A stretch of 32,126 bases of DNA from contig JAGWHF010000017.1 in NCBI GenBank assembly GCA_028866895.1, positions 1 to 32,126 on the forward strand. The letters run 5' to 3'. The stretch comes from Nitrososphaerota archaeon. GTDB lineage: Archaea > Thermoproteota > Nitrososphaeria > Nitrososphaerales > Nitrosopumilaceae. A model generated the notes under the pieces. It ran no database searches. It was not told where the DNA came from and saw only the letters and a program-made list of their open reading frames with translations. The translations under genes were made by a program, and so were the position numbers. Below are positions 1 to 7,719 of the stretch, piece by piece. Within the stretch, counting starts at the first letter, position 1, and each line of letters begins with the position of its first letter.

Positions 1-2
1 TG

Positions 3-2273
3 TATGCATACCTGATGCAAAACGGCCAGGTTGTCCAGTCAGGCTTTACACCTGCCACCTTCATCTTGAACAATACGCTTACGTACAGCGTTGGAATAGA
101 CAACTATCCTCCATACGCATTTGACCACTGGTCGGACACGGGCTCTACAGCAAACCCAAGAACAATATCGATATCGTCTGACACACAGATTACCGGTATA
201 TTCCAGGATACAGACCTGACCCTATCCCCGTACAAGGGACCGGATGGAACAAGGGTCTCTGTCACTGGCACCTCATTCTCTGCAAACAGTACCGTCACAC
301 TGGCATGGGACGGGACAGCACTTGCCACCAGCCCTGCCACAGTCACCTCGGACTCGACAGGAGGGTTTGCTGCCACATTCCTGGTACCCAGCACCGCGGC
401 AGCAGGATCGCATACGGTACAGGCAACTGACGGCATCCACACACATTCCACAATGTTCACCGTAAACGCATCGCCTACCATATCGCTTAGCACCAATTCC
501 GTCAACGTAGGAACTGATGTGAGGGTTACAGGGGCAGGCTTTACACCAGACTACCTCATAACATTATCGTTCGACGGGGTACCAATCGGAGTAGGCGCCC
601 AGGATGTGGGCTCCGGTTCAACAAGCCCGCTGACCGTAACGACTGATTCCAACGGTAACTTTGTCGCTATAATGCAGGTACTGCGCGCCGTCACAGGCAT
701 GCACACGATAAGCGCTGAAGACTCGGTCAACGATGTTGCAAGCCAGAGTGTCATACTCTCCCCGCACGTCTTTATCTTCCCGACAACTGCAAAGCCCGGG
801 CAGTCCATACTTATCCCGCCAAGCCAAGGCAACGGATTTGCGGCAAACTCTACAATTACTATAAAATTTGACGGCACCCCAATCTCCCCAAGCGGCAGCA
901 TCACCACTGATTCTACGGGCAACTTTGGGGGAACCTTTACAGTACCTGCCACGGCAGCAGCAGGATCTCATGTCATCACAATATCCGACAGCAAGGGCGA
1001 CACCTACACAGTCCAGTCCTTTACCGTCGATCCAAACGCCCACTCGTTTAGCTCCCAGATAGTGGCAACGGGGCTTGCCCCGCCATGCTCGTACTGGGCC
1101 GGATGCACTGACGTACCAGCCAACTTTGCGTTCATACCTGACGGCAATCTGACCACGCCAAGCTCCGGAGCATTCATGGTAAATGAGAAGAACTCCGGCA
1201 ACGTTCTTGTGTTCAAGAACTCCAACGGCCAGTTCGTGCGGCAGTCGGTGCCGTTCGTTAATGTTCCAAGCCTGCAGGTCAACTACGAGACAAACGGCCT
1301 GATGGGAATTGCATTTGATCCAAACTGGGCAAATGCGGTCACCCCGGAAAAATGGGTCTACCTCTATGTAACTAGGAACCAGACGGTAAACGGTGCAACT
1401 ACTGATAACATCATAGGCGAGGTCATAAGATACCACGCGACAACCGACTCGTCAGGAAACATTATTGCCGACTCTTCCGTCGGAGAGCAGCTAGTACTCG
1501 GGCCAATTCCTGCCTTTGTCAACGGGCACAACGGCGGAGGGCTCAAGTTTGACTCAAAGGGCAACCTCTATGTCTCTACAGGCGACGGGTGGGGCTTTGA
1601 CACGACAGCCCAGGACCTTGCCTCATACCAGGGGAAGATCCTCAGGATAACCCCGGTCTACGGATCGCAGGTAAACGGCCAATGGTATACTATACCGTCT
1701 TCAAACCCATTTGCCTCCAGCACAAACCCGGTGACACAGGACGTCTGGGCATACGGCGAGAGGAACCCCTATGCGTGGGACCTGGATCAGTCTACCGGAA
1801 AGATGTACATCTCGTCCACCGGATTTAACACGTGGGAGGCAATACTCAATGCAACGGCCGGAAGTTCCAACGACGGCTGGTCAGACTATGAGAGACCTGC
1901 AGTAGGAAACCCGGTCGACCTGCAAAACTATGTGCCTGCCCTGTACTGGTATGGCCACCAGGGAATGGAACCACAGACAGGGCCTGCCGCAGGACTTGAG
2001 GCGCTCTCTGCAGGGGCATTCTACCACGGGACTGCCTACCCGGGCCTTGACGGCGCATACTTCTTTGGCGACTATGGCGTGGGCAATATCCAGGCACTGC
2101 TGCCTTCAAACACGGCTGCCCCAGCGACCGACCCTCTAAGCGGCGTCCAGGAAAGCCAAGCGGTGCCGATATTGTACGGCCTCACGCTTGGCCCGATTTA
2201 CATGGAGGAGTGGAACGGCAAGCTCTACTTTATGGACCTCAATGGCAACATGAACGTCATAAACTACAACTGA
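3..2273 (+). CDS. Secreted Ig-like-repeat / glucose-sorbosone dehydrogenase-type propeller protein, 5' end outside window
   Basis: The reading frame is open to the window edge, so the N-terminus is missing. Residue numbers below count from the ATG at 15. The visible start (to about 70) is a repeat of the kind F-HWSD-GS-NPRTI-IS-DT-IT common in archaeal surface proteins. Three Ig/IPT-like repeats follow (about 70-335), sharing a TDSTGxF core and a TAAAGSH segment. The last 400 residues match the PQQ-dependent aldose dehydrogenase (GSDH/YliI) propeller: GLMGIAFDPNW, then GHNGGGLKFDSKGNLYVSTGD-like residues near 505, then WAYGERNPYAWDLD near 583, where the family carries an active-site Arg. By family it would oxidise sugars with PQQ outside the cell. 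The substrate, and whether PQQ is bound at all, are unknown. No C-terminal anchor is visible. Confidence 0.85.
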   Translation, partial: YAYLMQNGQVVQSGFTPATFILNNTLTYSVGIDNYPPYAFDHWSDTGSTANPRTISISSDTQITGIFQDTDLTLSPYKGPDGTRVSVTGTSFSANSTVTLAWDGTALATSPATVTSDSTGGFAATFLVPSTAAAGSHTVQATDGIHTHSTMFTVNASPTISLSTNSVNVGTDVRVTGAGFTPDYLITLSFDGVPIGVGAQDVGSGSTSPLTVTTDSNGNFVAIMQVLRAVTGMHTISAEDSVNDVASQSVILSPHVFIFPTTAKPGQSILIPPSQGNGFAANSTITIKFDGTPISPSGSITTDSTGNFGGTFTVPATAAAGSHVITISDSKGDTYTVQSFTVDPNAHSFSSQIVATGLAPPCSYWAGCTDVPANFAFIPDGNLTTPSSGAFMVNEKNSGNVLVFKNSNGQFVRQSVPFVNVPSLQVNYETNGLMGIAFDPNWANAVTPEKWVYLYVTRNQTVNGATTDNIIGEVIRYHATTDSSGNIIADSSVGEQLVLGPIPAFVNGHNGGGLKFDSKGNLYVSTGDGWGFDTTAQDLASYQGKILRITPVYGSQVNGQWYTIPSSNPFASSTNPVTQDVWAYGERNPYAWDLDQSTGKMYISSTGFNTWEAILNATAGSSNDGWSDYERPAVGNPVDLQNYVPALYWYGHQGMEPQTGPAAGLEALSAGAFYHGTAYPGLDGAYFFGDYGVGNIQALLPSNTAAPATDPLSGVQESQAVPILYGLTLGPIYMEEWNGKLYFMDLNGNMNVINYN

Positions 2274-2425
2274 CACAATGGCCAATATCCAGTTTGTTTC
2301 GCTCTTGTCCCCACTGTAGCAGGCCATTGTGACAGCCGGATGTCTGCTCGGGCCCTAACGTTCCAAATCGTATAGAGGAATATTGCGAATAGCTCAACTG
2401 CGGACATTTTACTCATTGATTGGAT

Positions 2426-2521
2426 TTGAAGGTCCTTGTTGTAGACGATGAGGAAGATATCGCTTCGGTACGTCACCCCAGAACCAAGACGTACGATAGG
2501 CAAACATCAAAGATATTCTAA
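2426..2521 (+). pseudogene. Fragment of a response-regulator receiver domain
   Basis: Reading from TTG 2426 gives LKVLVVDDEEDIAS, the typical beta-1 strand and acidic pocket of a CheY-like receiver domain. After that the sequence stops resembling the family and ends at TAA 2519-2521. Nothing further of the domain is seen in the other frames. It looks like a decayed or truncated copy rather than a working gene. It occupies the otherwise gene-free stretch 2274-2542. Confidence 0.4.
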
Positions 2522-2542
2522 AAAAAATAAGAAAAGGGGGGT

Positions 2543-2905
2543 CTAACTCGTCAAGACGAGTATCACAGTGTCACCAAAGGCCTTCAGTGGTGCCGTGGCA
2601 TTGCCAGTCGTCCCGTCAGTTCCTGTACATGAAACAAACGTGGAATTGTCGCCTGCAGGCGCCTGCACTTTTGCCACCCCGCCATTATTTGCAGTGGCGT
2701 TCATTGGTGTTCCTGATGGCATGAAAGTAAAGCTGCACTGTGCGCCCTTTTCAGGTACCATGGTTGCATTGTTTCGTACCTGCACAAGAACATTGTGCGA
2801 GGCAGCGTATGTTTCTGGCAGCGAAAAGGCGCCCGTGACGGCCAGGACTGCGAGCAGGCCTAGCACGAGTTTTGCATGGGTCTTGCCCAGATCGAACCTG
2901 TTCAT
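2543..2905 (-). CDS. Small secreted protein of unknown function
   Basis: The 120-residue product begins MNRFDLGKTHAK, followed by a hydrophobic stretch (LVLGLLAVLAVTGAF) and an AYA-type signal-peptidase region near residue 36. The mature part is rich in Asn, Thr and Gly and looks like a single beta-sandwich domain with two Cys. I chose ATG 2905 because a TTAACTATG-like TATA element lies about 27 bp upstream, which fits a leaderless archaeal mRNA. An in-frame TTG at 2923 would add six residues. I do not recognise the family. The gene stands alone, divergent from the 3052 gene. Confidence 0.7.
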   Translation of the reverse strand: MNRFDLGKTHAKLVLGLLAVLAVTGAFSLPETYAASHNVLVQVRNNATMVPEKGAQCSFTFMPSGTPMNATANNGGVAKVQAPAGDNSTFVSCTGTDGTTGNATAPLKAFGDTVILVLTS

Positions 2906-3023
2906 TGAACCGTACTTGTCCAATCTGCATAGTTAACAATTGCGGAGAATTTACACGTATTGTTCTTCAGTAGAATTTTACTATAATTTTAGGGCGTTTT
3001 TCTTGCCCCAATCTGCAAATTGA

Positions 3024-3050
3024 CTTTTTAACATTCAAATTCCTTTGAAT
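3024..3050 (+). promoter_or_regulatory. TATA box plus palindrome ahead of the 3052 gene
   Basis: CTTTTTAA (3024-3031) lies about 25 bp before GTG 3052, the usual archaeal TATA-to-start spacing for leaderless mRNA. Between the two sits a perfect inverted repeat, ATTCAAA (3033-3039) and TTTGAAT (3044-3050), with a 4-bp spacer. A regulator bound there would cover the transcription start. Confidence 0.45.
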
Positions 3051-3051
3051 T

Positions 3052-5226
3052 GTGCAGAAGAACAAGATCATACCATCAATGATGGCATTATTGATCATTG
3101 CCCCTCTCCTGTCAATGCCAGACGCAAACGGATACGTCGACGCATCATGCCATGTGACGGTAAACGTCACGGCGCACCCGTCGATTATTGCCATTAACGG
3201 CACATACCATGCCAGGGCAAACCCCGACGGCACGTACTATCCGGGAGACGCGTTCGACTTTGAAATACTTGTGTGGTGGACAAAGAACTGCTGGCACATC
3301 TATCCGCAGCCCATCCGGTCGGGAGGGGTGACTCTGGGCAGCATACAGGCGGGCCCGGTGTCATCAGACGGACAGGGCGACGAATACTACTACGAGTACG
3401 GCCACGCCGAGATTGCAACCACGGCTGGCAGCGCGTACGTATCGCAGACTGTAGAAGCATACGGGATTGTCTGCGGCATCTTCAAGTGCACCAAGGGGTA
3501 CACGTACGGTTCAGGCTCGTATTTCCCCCAGATCATACAGCCCCATGTGACTGTCGCCCTCCGGTTCGAGAATCTCACGGACCGCGACGGGTACGAGATG
3601 AGAAACGGGGACGGCACCTATTACACCTGGGACGGCATCAACATAGTATACGACCCAAACTACAAGTGGAAGAACGAGAGGTTTGGAACCATAGATGCCA
3701 AGACGGCGCCAAGTTCTGACATACCGCTTGTCGGCACCTACGAGTGCCACATGAAAGCCTGCCCGCACACCTTCTCCGTTCCCGCAATCCTGCCCTGGAG
3801 ATTTACGTTTGGGTACGAGGAAGGACATGCGGCATTCAACTCTACGTCACGGGCAGGCATCGGGAGGCATCTCTTCGTATTCCATACGACCGTCTACAAC
3901 CTCGGCCGCAGGATCGGCGCAGGGTACAACTCGACATACGCGCTTGTCGTGCTGTACAACCCGGTATACGTCAACTATCCGTATACGGTCCTCAAGGATA
4001 CCAGCAGCTGGTGGGGATTTGGCAAGAGTCCTGCAGTCGCGCTCCATTATTATGGTTCCACTGGAGGGGGGCCGGGCGACACTCCTGGAATACATCCTGG
4101 CAGGAGGAGCAAGGTAAACGGCTTTGCATATGACAGCTTTGCCTACCGCATCACGACGCCAAGGCCCCTTAATGTCACGATGACATGGCAGGCCTCGTAC
4201 CATGCCAGTTTCTCAGATGGCAACTTCACCTACCATGACGACTCGCTGCAGCCTGGAAAAAATTCCGCCATGTTTGTGCACGCAGGATACGGCAAGATTG
4301 TATTTACTGATCCCATACTGTACCCAATACTGAGGACGAGGTACGACAATTCCACGATAATCAACCAATTACAGTCGTCAGACTTTGCCGGGTACGGGAC
4401 CTACAACCTTACAAGATACACCTTCGCATATCCGCAGACAAGGTTCAGCACCGACGTGCTTGTGATGGCCCTGCACTCCAACGGCTCGATTAACCGCATC
4501 CCACTGAGCCTGAGGATGGTCCCTGATTTTTCGGAGAACGCTACATACGAGCAGGACTTTATACGTGAGAAGGTGACACATGACAGGAACTGGATATTTG
4601 CGGGAATGGTGCTTGGCGACATGTACGGTAAAGGAGATTCTGCCTCAGGCTCTGGCGTGGTAAACATGAGGGCAAACCTCACCTCGATGGCATTGCCGTC
4701 CGTCTACAGTGTGCTGGCGCGGGACCCACTTGAGCTGCCACTGAACCTGGTATACGAGCAGCCATCACCCTACAACGTTACTATCACGGCAGGCCAGAAG
4801 AGGCTCTCGTTTATCGAGCGGGGTTTTGAGTTTGATACCAGCTGGAAATATGTTGTTAATACTGACCAGGACAATCCCTTGAACGCCACAAGATACCAGG
4901 GACTGGTAACCATACATCCTGACAATTACTTTGGGCCATACGCCAGTATTCTTGTGGATGGCAGGGTGGAGAACACGGCCTGTACTGGCGGCTGCACAAT
5001 CCTCCTGCCTGACAGGAACGCAAACGCAACCGTGACGGCATTCAACGCCTGGGGAGGCAGGGCGTCAAGTACTCTTGCTGGAGGTTTTTCAATGCCTGCT
5101 GTACGCTTTGAATACGGCGGAATTGTATCCTCCATCCTGGTGCTTGTTTTGGCCGTAATCGGATACGGCCTTGTCAAAAGATACTGGGGGAGCCTTGCAT
5201 CGATGGCAGGGTTTGGGAGGAATTGA
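3052..5226 (+). CDS. Large membrane-anchored surface protein of unknown function
   Basis: The 724-aa product has an N-terminal signal peptide (hydrophobic MMALLIIAPLLSM, cleavage probably after the Ala/Asn/Gly run near residue 26) and a single C-terminal membrane helix around 690-712 (SILVLVLAVIGYGLV). A short basic tail follows. This is an outside-facing ectodomain with a C-terminal anchor. The ectodomain is rich in Tyr, Asn and Gly, has many N-x-S/T sites, and carries Cys clusters near residues 130-145 (GIVCGIFKCTKG) and 225-235 (YECHMKACPHTF). I recognise no enzymatic motif. GTG 3052 is preferred as start because of the TATA box about 25 bp upstream. ATG codons at 3079 and 3082 are possible but would cut into the signal peptide. 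It is monocistronic and converges with the zinc-finger gene 11 bp downstream. Confidence 0.8.
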   Translation: MQKNKIIPSMMALLIIAPLLSMPDANGYVDASCHVTVNVTAHPSIIAINGTYHARANPDGTYYPGDAFDFEILVWWTKNCWHIYPQPIRSGGVTLGSIQAGPVSSDGQGDEYYYEYGHAEIATTAGSAYVSQTVEAYGIVCGIFKCTKGYTYGSGSYFPQIIQPHVTVALRFENLTDRDGYEMRNGDGTYYTWDGINIVYDPNYKWKNERFGTIDAKTAPSSDIPLVGTYECHMKACPHTFSVPAILPWRFTFGYEEGHAAFNSTSRAGIGRHLFVFHTTVYNLGRRIGAGYNSTYALVVLYNPVYVNYPYTVLKDTSSWWGFGKSPAVALHYYGSTGGGPGDTPGIHPGRRSKVNGFAYDSFAYRITTPRPLNVTMTWQASYHASFSDGNFTYHDDSLQPGKNSAMFVHAGYGKIVFTDPILYPILRTRYDNSTIINQLQSSDFAGYGTYNLTRYTFAYPQTRFSTDVLVMALHSNGSINRIPLSLRMVPDFSENATYEQDFIREKVTHDRNWIFAGMVLGDMYGKGDSASGSGVVNMRANLTSMALPSVYSVLARDPLELPLNLVYEQPSPYNVTITAGQKRLSFIERGFEFDTSWKYVVNTDQDNPLNATRYQGLVTIHPDNYFGPYASILVDGRVENTACTGGCTILLPDRNANATVTAFNAWGGRASSTLAGGFSMPAVRFEYGGIVSSILVLVLAVIGYGLVKRYWGSLASMAGFGRN

Positions 5227-5237
5227 ATAAGGCGTAC

Positions 5238-5354
5238 CTACCTGAAGGAATCAAGCGCCTTGGGATCGCCTTTCCTGTGCGCCTTGCTTAGGTGAAGCTC
5301 AAGCCCCTCGCCTGAGAAAAATTCCAGGTGGCACTCCTTGCATTTTAAGGCCAT
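5238..5354 (-). CDS. 38-residue C2H2 zinc-finger protein
   Basis: ATG 5354 opens a 38-codon frame beginning MALKCKECHLEFF and containing HLSKAHRKGD. The spacing is Cys-x2-Cys-x12-His-x4-His, the classical C2H2 zinc-finger pattern, and nearly the whole protein is that single finger. A G-rich stretch (GGGGGA) about 14 bp upstream could serve as ribosome binding site, and an AT-rich TATA-like stretch lies further up. Small single-finger proteins of this type are known in archaea and are presumed to bind nucleic acid or protein. No target can be inferred. It converges on the 3052-5226 gene. Confidence 0.65.
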   Translation of the reverse strand: MALKCKECHLEFFSGEGLELHLSKAHRKGDPKALDSFR

Positions 5355-5583
5355 GTTACTTGGATTTCCCCCGTTTTGATTTAATGGATTCGATCAACAA
5401 AATGGAACGCTATGATTTACAACAAATTGACCGATGAAAGAATTGCCCGAAAAAATCTCATCCCAAGGGTCCTGACCCTGCCGAATGCTTGCCTGGCATC
5501 CTGTCAAACATTCCAACATGTTGAATTGTCGGGGCATCAAACCCGTCCGAGGCCCGGGCTGATCCGTTCCGGCCCTCAAGATT

Positions 5584-5814
5584 TCATCCCAAACTATGTT
5601 GTATCTGCCTGGCTACAAGTACCGGCAGCTGCTGCAAGAGGCTGTCCATGTTTTTCTGTATTTCCTGGTCCTGATGCTGCCTCTCCTGCTGCTTGATCTC
5701 CTCGTTCTGCTGCTCTTCTGCCTGTGTCAATGCTGCAGCCGGCAGGTAGTGGCCGATATTTGCCAATACGACAAGGAACAGAACGGATGCTATGGCTGCT
5801 GTGCTGCGCTTCAC
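5584..5814 (-). CDS. Small secreted Gln/Glu-rich protein, partner of the 7609 gene
   Basis: The first 40 residues (VKRSTAAIASVLFLVVLANIG, then AALTQAEEQQ) are almost identical to those of the 7609-8280 product, after which the two proteins diverge. This one continues for about 40 residues with EEIKQQERQHQDQEIQK, a predicted coiled coil, and ends in a hydrophobic LLQQLPVLVARQIQ helix. The N-terminus is a clear signal peptide. The conserved block lies in an inverted repeat that also holds the promoter. GTG 5814 suits a leaderless transcript from TTTTATAG at 5840-5847. TTG 5823 is the alternative. Function is unknown. Confidence 0.6.
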   Translation of the reverse strand: MKRSTAAIASVLFLVVLANIGHYLPAAALTQAEEQQNEEIKQQERQHQDQEIQKNMDSLLQQLPVLVARQIQHSLG

Positions 5815-5879
5815 TCTGCCCAATTATGCATGGGTTTTGCTATAAAATGAATTGACGAATCCCAGTTTTTGGGATTCAG
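5707..5879. repeat. Left arm of a ~175-bp inverted repeat flanking the histidine kinase gene
   Basis: Read on the minus strand, 5879 to 5707 matches 7544-7719 on the plus strand. It begins CTGAATCCCAAAA, includes the TATA box and the signal-peptide codons, and ends GAGCAGCAG. The copies are identical over long stretches. They differ at the palindrome centre, at one synonymous codon and over a 15/12-nt segment around the signal-peptide end. Confidence 0.9.
5840..5877 (-). promoter_or_regulatory. Palindromic operator and TATA box of the 5814 gene
   Basis: Minus-strand order: an inverted repeat with 8-bp arms GAATCCCA and TGGGATTC around a 5-bp centre (5857-5877), then the TATA box TTTTATAG (5847-5840). 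The palindrome sits where a regulator would act just upstream of TATA/BRE, and the same layout recurs at 7546-7583. It begins 2 bp from the histidine kinase stop codon. Confidence 0.6.
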
Positions 5880-7385
5880 TCAATGGCCCACTGTTTTTAC
5901 CATTTTCTGGTTTTGGCTGTGCGGAACTACAAATTGCGGGTCGAAATTGGTGAGGGGCAGCCTTATGGTAAACGTGGCGCCCGACCCGGCCTTGGATTCG
6001 ACCCTGAGCGTACCGCCATGCTGCTCTATTATATTCCTGCAGGACGGCAGGCCCAGGCCAGTACCCTCCTGCTTTGTAGTGAACAATGGCTCGAATATCT
6101 TGGGAAGTACGTCGGATGGTATGCCGGGCCCGGAATCCTCAATCTCGACTGCAAGAAAATCATCCTTTTTCGTTGTTCGAATGCTGATTGTCCCATCGCC
6201 CTTCATTGCCTGCTTTGCGTTGACCAGGAGATTTTCAAAAACGACTTCCAGTAAAATTGGATCACAAAATACCGTAAAGTCGTCCTGGGGCAGACTGACC
6301 TTGATGTTGTCGGGGAGGGAAGCCTTCTCGATTGCAGACATGATTATCTCGTTGATTGATGCAACCTTCATCTGGACAGACCTTATCTTTACAAAATCCA
6401 TCACGCCCTCGATCTGGTGTACCATACGGAAGGTGGCGCGGTTTATCCTCTCAAATATTTTCGTAATTTCTGGACTTGAGTTGTATTTCAATTTGATAAT
6501 CTCCAGGGAATTTACTATTATGTTCAGGGGGTTCCTCAGGTCGTGCGCCAGCCTTGCCGCAAGCTCGCCAATTGAAGAAATCCGTTCGGTTTTCACCAGC
6601 CTTTCCTGCTGATCCTTCAGTTTTTTTGCCATTGTTTCCACCTCGCACTCCAGTGCCTTCAGTTCGGTGTATCCCTTCGGCTTTGATCTGATGTTAAAGT
6701 CACCTTCCGCGATTCTTTTCGCGTTTTGGTGGATTACCTCTATGGGATTTATCACGTTTCTTCGCAGGGCATAATATGTGAAGAACATCATGGTTCCGAA
6801 AATGGCTGTCCCTATTGCAGAGATCAAAAAGATCATCCAGTTGGTGTTTTCAATGTACAGATTGATAAGGTCCAATGAAAGATATGCCTCAACCACTCCG
6901 ACCACGCGGTTCGAGTCTGATTTTATCGGGATGTAAATCTCGATCAATTGGCCGTACTGTTTTTCCGCATAATTGTCCGGATCATTGAGGTTGGAAATGG
7001 AGGATACAACATGACCACCGGCTAATGCCGCTGCCAGTTTGCTATTGTCAGGATATGTCCTTCCGACAAGGCTGGATTCGTCAGAATAGATTATCTCCCC
7101 GTTTGGGCTCCATATCTTAAGGCGTACTAGTTCAGGGTTGTCAATTTCATTTGCAAACTGCGAAAATGTTTTATTTTTTTCATATAAATTGTTTGGACTA
7201 AAATCATTGATGGACAAACTGTAATAGGCAGTCTGTCTCACCGTGTTGGTAAGGACAAAAACGGTCCTTTGAAGTATGACCTCCTTGAAATATTGCGAGA
7301 TTGCAAAGGTCAGGAAAATTGTTACCACTAGCACCGTGAAAAAAGCTATTGTTAACCATAAAGATACTCCATGCTTAATCTTCAT
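5880..7385 (-). CDS. Membrane sensor histidine kinase
   Basis: The 501-aa product has a membrane helix at about 10-32, an extracellular sensor region of about 150 residues (Cache-like, with KIWSPNGEIIYSDESSLVG), a second helix at about 185-205 and a HAMP segment (NPIEVIHQNAKRIAEGDF). A short coiled coil leads to the HisKA domain with ARLAHDLRNPLN, phospho-accepting His about residue 281. The HATPase domain carries the N box (LLVNAKQAM), G1 (EDSGPGIP), F box (KIFEPLFTTK) and G2 (GTGLGLPSC). It should autophosphorylate in response to an external signal. No response regulator is adjacent; the nearest is the single-domain receiver at 9855-10253. The gene is enclosed by an inverted repeat and stops 2 bp short of the neighbouring palindrome. 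Confidence 0.95.
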   Translation of the reverse strand: MKIKHGVSLWLTIAFFTVLVVTIFLTFAISQYFKEVILQRTVFVLTNTVRQTAYYSLSINDFSPNNLYEKNKTFSQFANEIDNPELVRLKIWSPNGEIIYSDESSLVGRTYPDNSKLAAALAGGHVVSSISNLNDPDNYAEKQYGQLIEIYIPIKSDSNRVVGVVEAYLSLDLINLYIENTNWMIFLISAIGTAIFGTMMFFTYYALRRNVINPIEVIHQNAKRIAEGDFNIRSKPKGYTELKALECEVETMAKKLKDQQERLVKTERISSIGELAARLAHDLRNPLNIIVNSLEIIKLKYNSSPEITKIFERINRATFRMVHQIEGVMDFVKIRSVQMKVASINEIIMSAIEKASLPDNIKVSLPQDDFTVFCDPILLEVVFENLLVNAKQAMKGDGTISIRTTKKDDFLAVEIEDSGPGIPSDVLPKIFEPLFTTKQEGTGLGLPSCRNIIEQHGGTLRVESKAGSGATFTIRLPLTNFDPQFVVPHSQNQKMVKTVGH

Positions 7386-7543
7386 GGCTAACCCCCGGCT
7401 ACCAACACCATGCGTTTCATCAGAGGCTTGACTGATAATACGATAAGCTTGTTTGGGATGAGCTCATTACTGCAAAAAAGAGGCCATGCTGTTGGGGTTG
7501 ATGACGTGAGTTATTCAAACCGTCAAACCTACAGAGGGGATAC

Positions 7544-7719
7544 CTGAATCCCAAAAGTTGGGATTCGTCAATTCATTTTATAGCAAAACCCATGCATAAT
7601 TGGGCAGAGTGAAGCGCAGCACAGCAGCCATAGCATCCGTTCTGTTTCTTGTCGTATTGGCAAATATCGGCTATAATTTTCCCACTGCTGCAGCATTGAC
7701 ACAGGCAGAAGAGCAGCAG
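7544..7719. repeat. Right arm of the inverted repeat flanking the histidine kinase gene
   Basis: This is the reverse-complement counterpart of 5707-5879. It is 3 bp longer because of one extra codon in the signal peptide (GYNFPTAAAL here, GHYLPAAAL in the left copy). It includes palindrome, TATA box and the first ~40 codons of the Gln-rich gene. Confidence 0.9.
7546..7583 (+). promoter_or_regulatory. Palindromic operator and TATA box of the 7609 gene
   Basis: A perfect inverted repeat, arms GAATCCCAA and TTGGGATTC around AAG (7546-7566), is followed 9 bp later by the TATA box TTTTATAG (7576-7583). Start codons lie 17-26 bp beyond. The same arrangement precedes the 5814 gene in the opposite orientation, so the two genes are likely controlled together. 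The histidine kinase between them would be a natural upstream sensor, but that is inference. Confidence 0.6.

Noticed and set aside
5412-5696. Plus-strand 94-codon ORF
   Set aside because: It runs antisense into the conserved Gln/Glu-rich gene and its composition is unlike a real protein; the gap 5355-5583 shows no better candidate.
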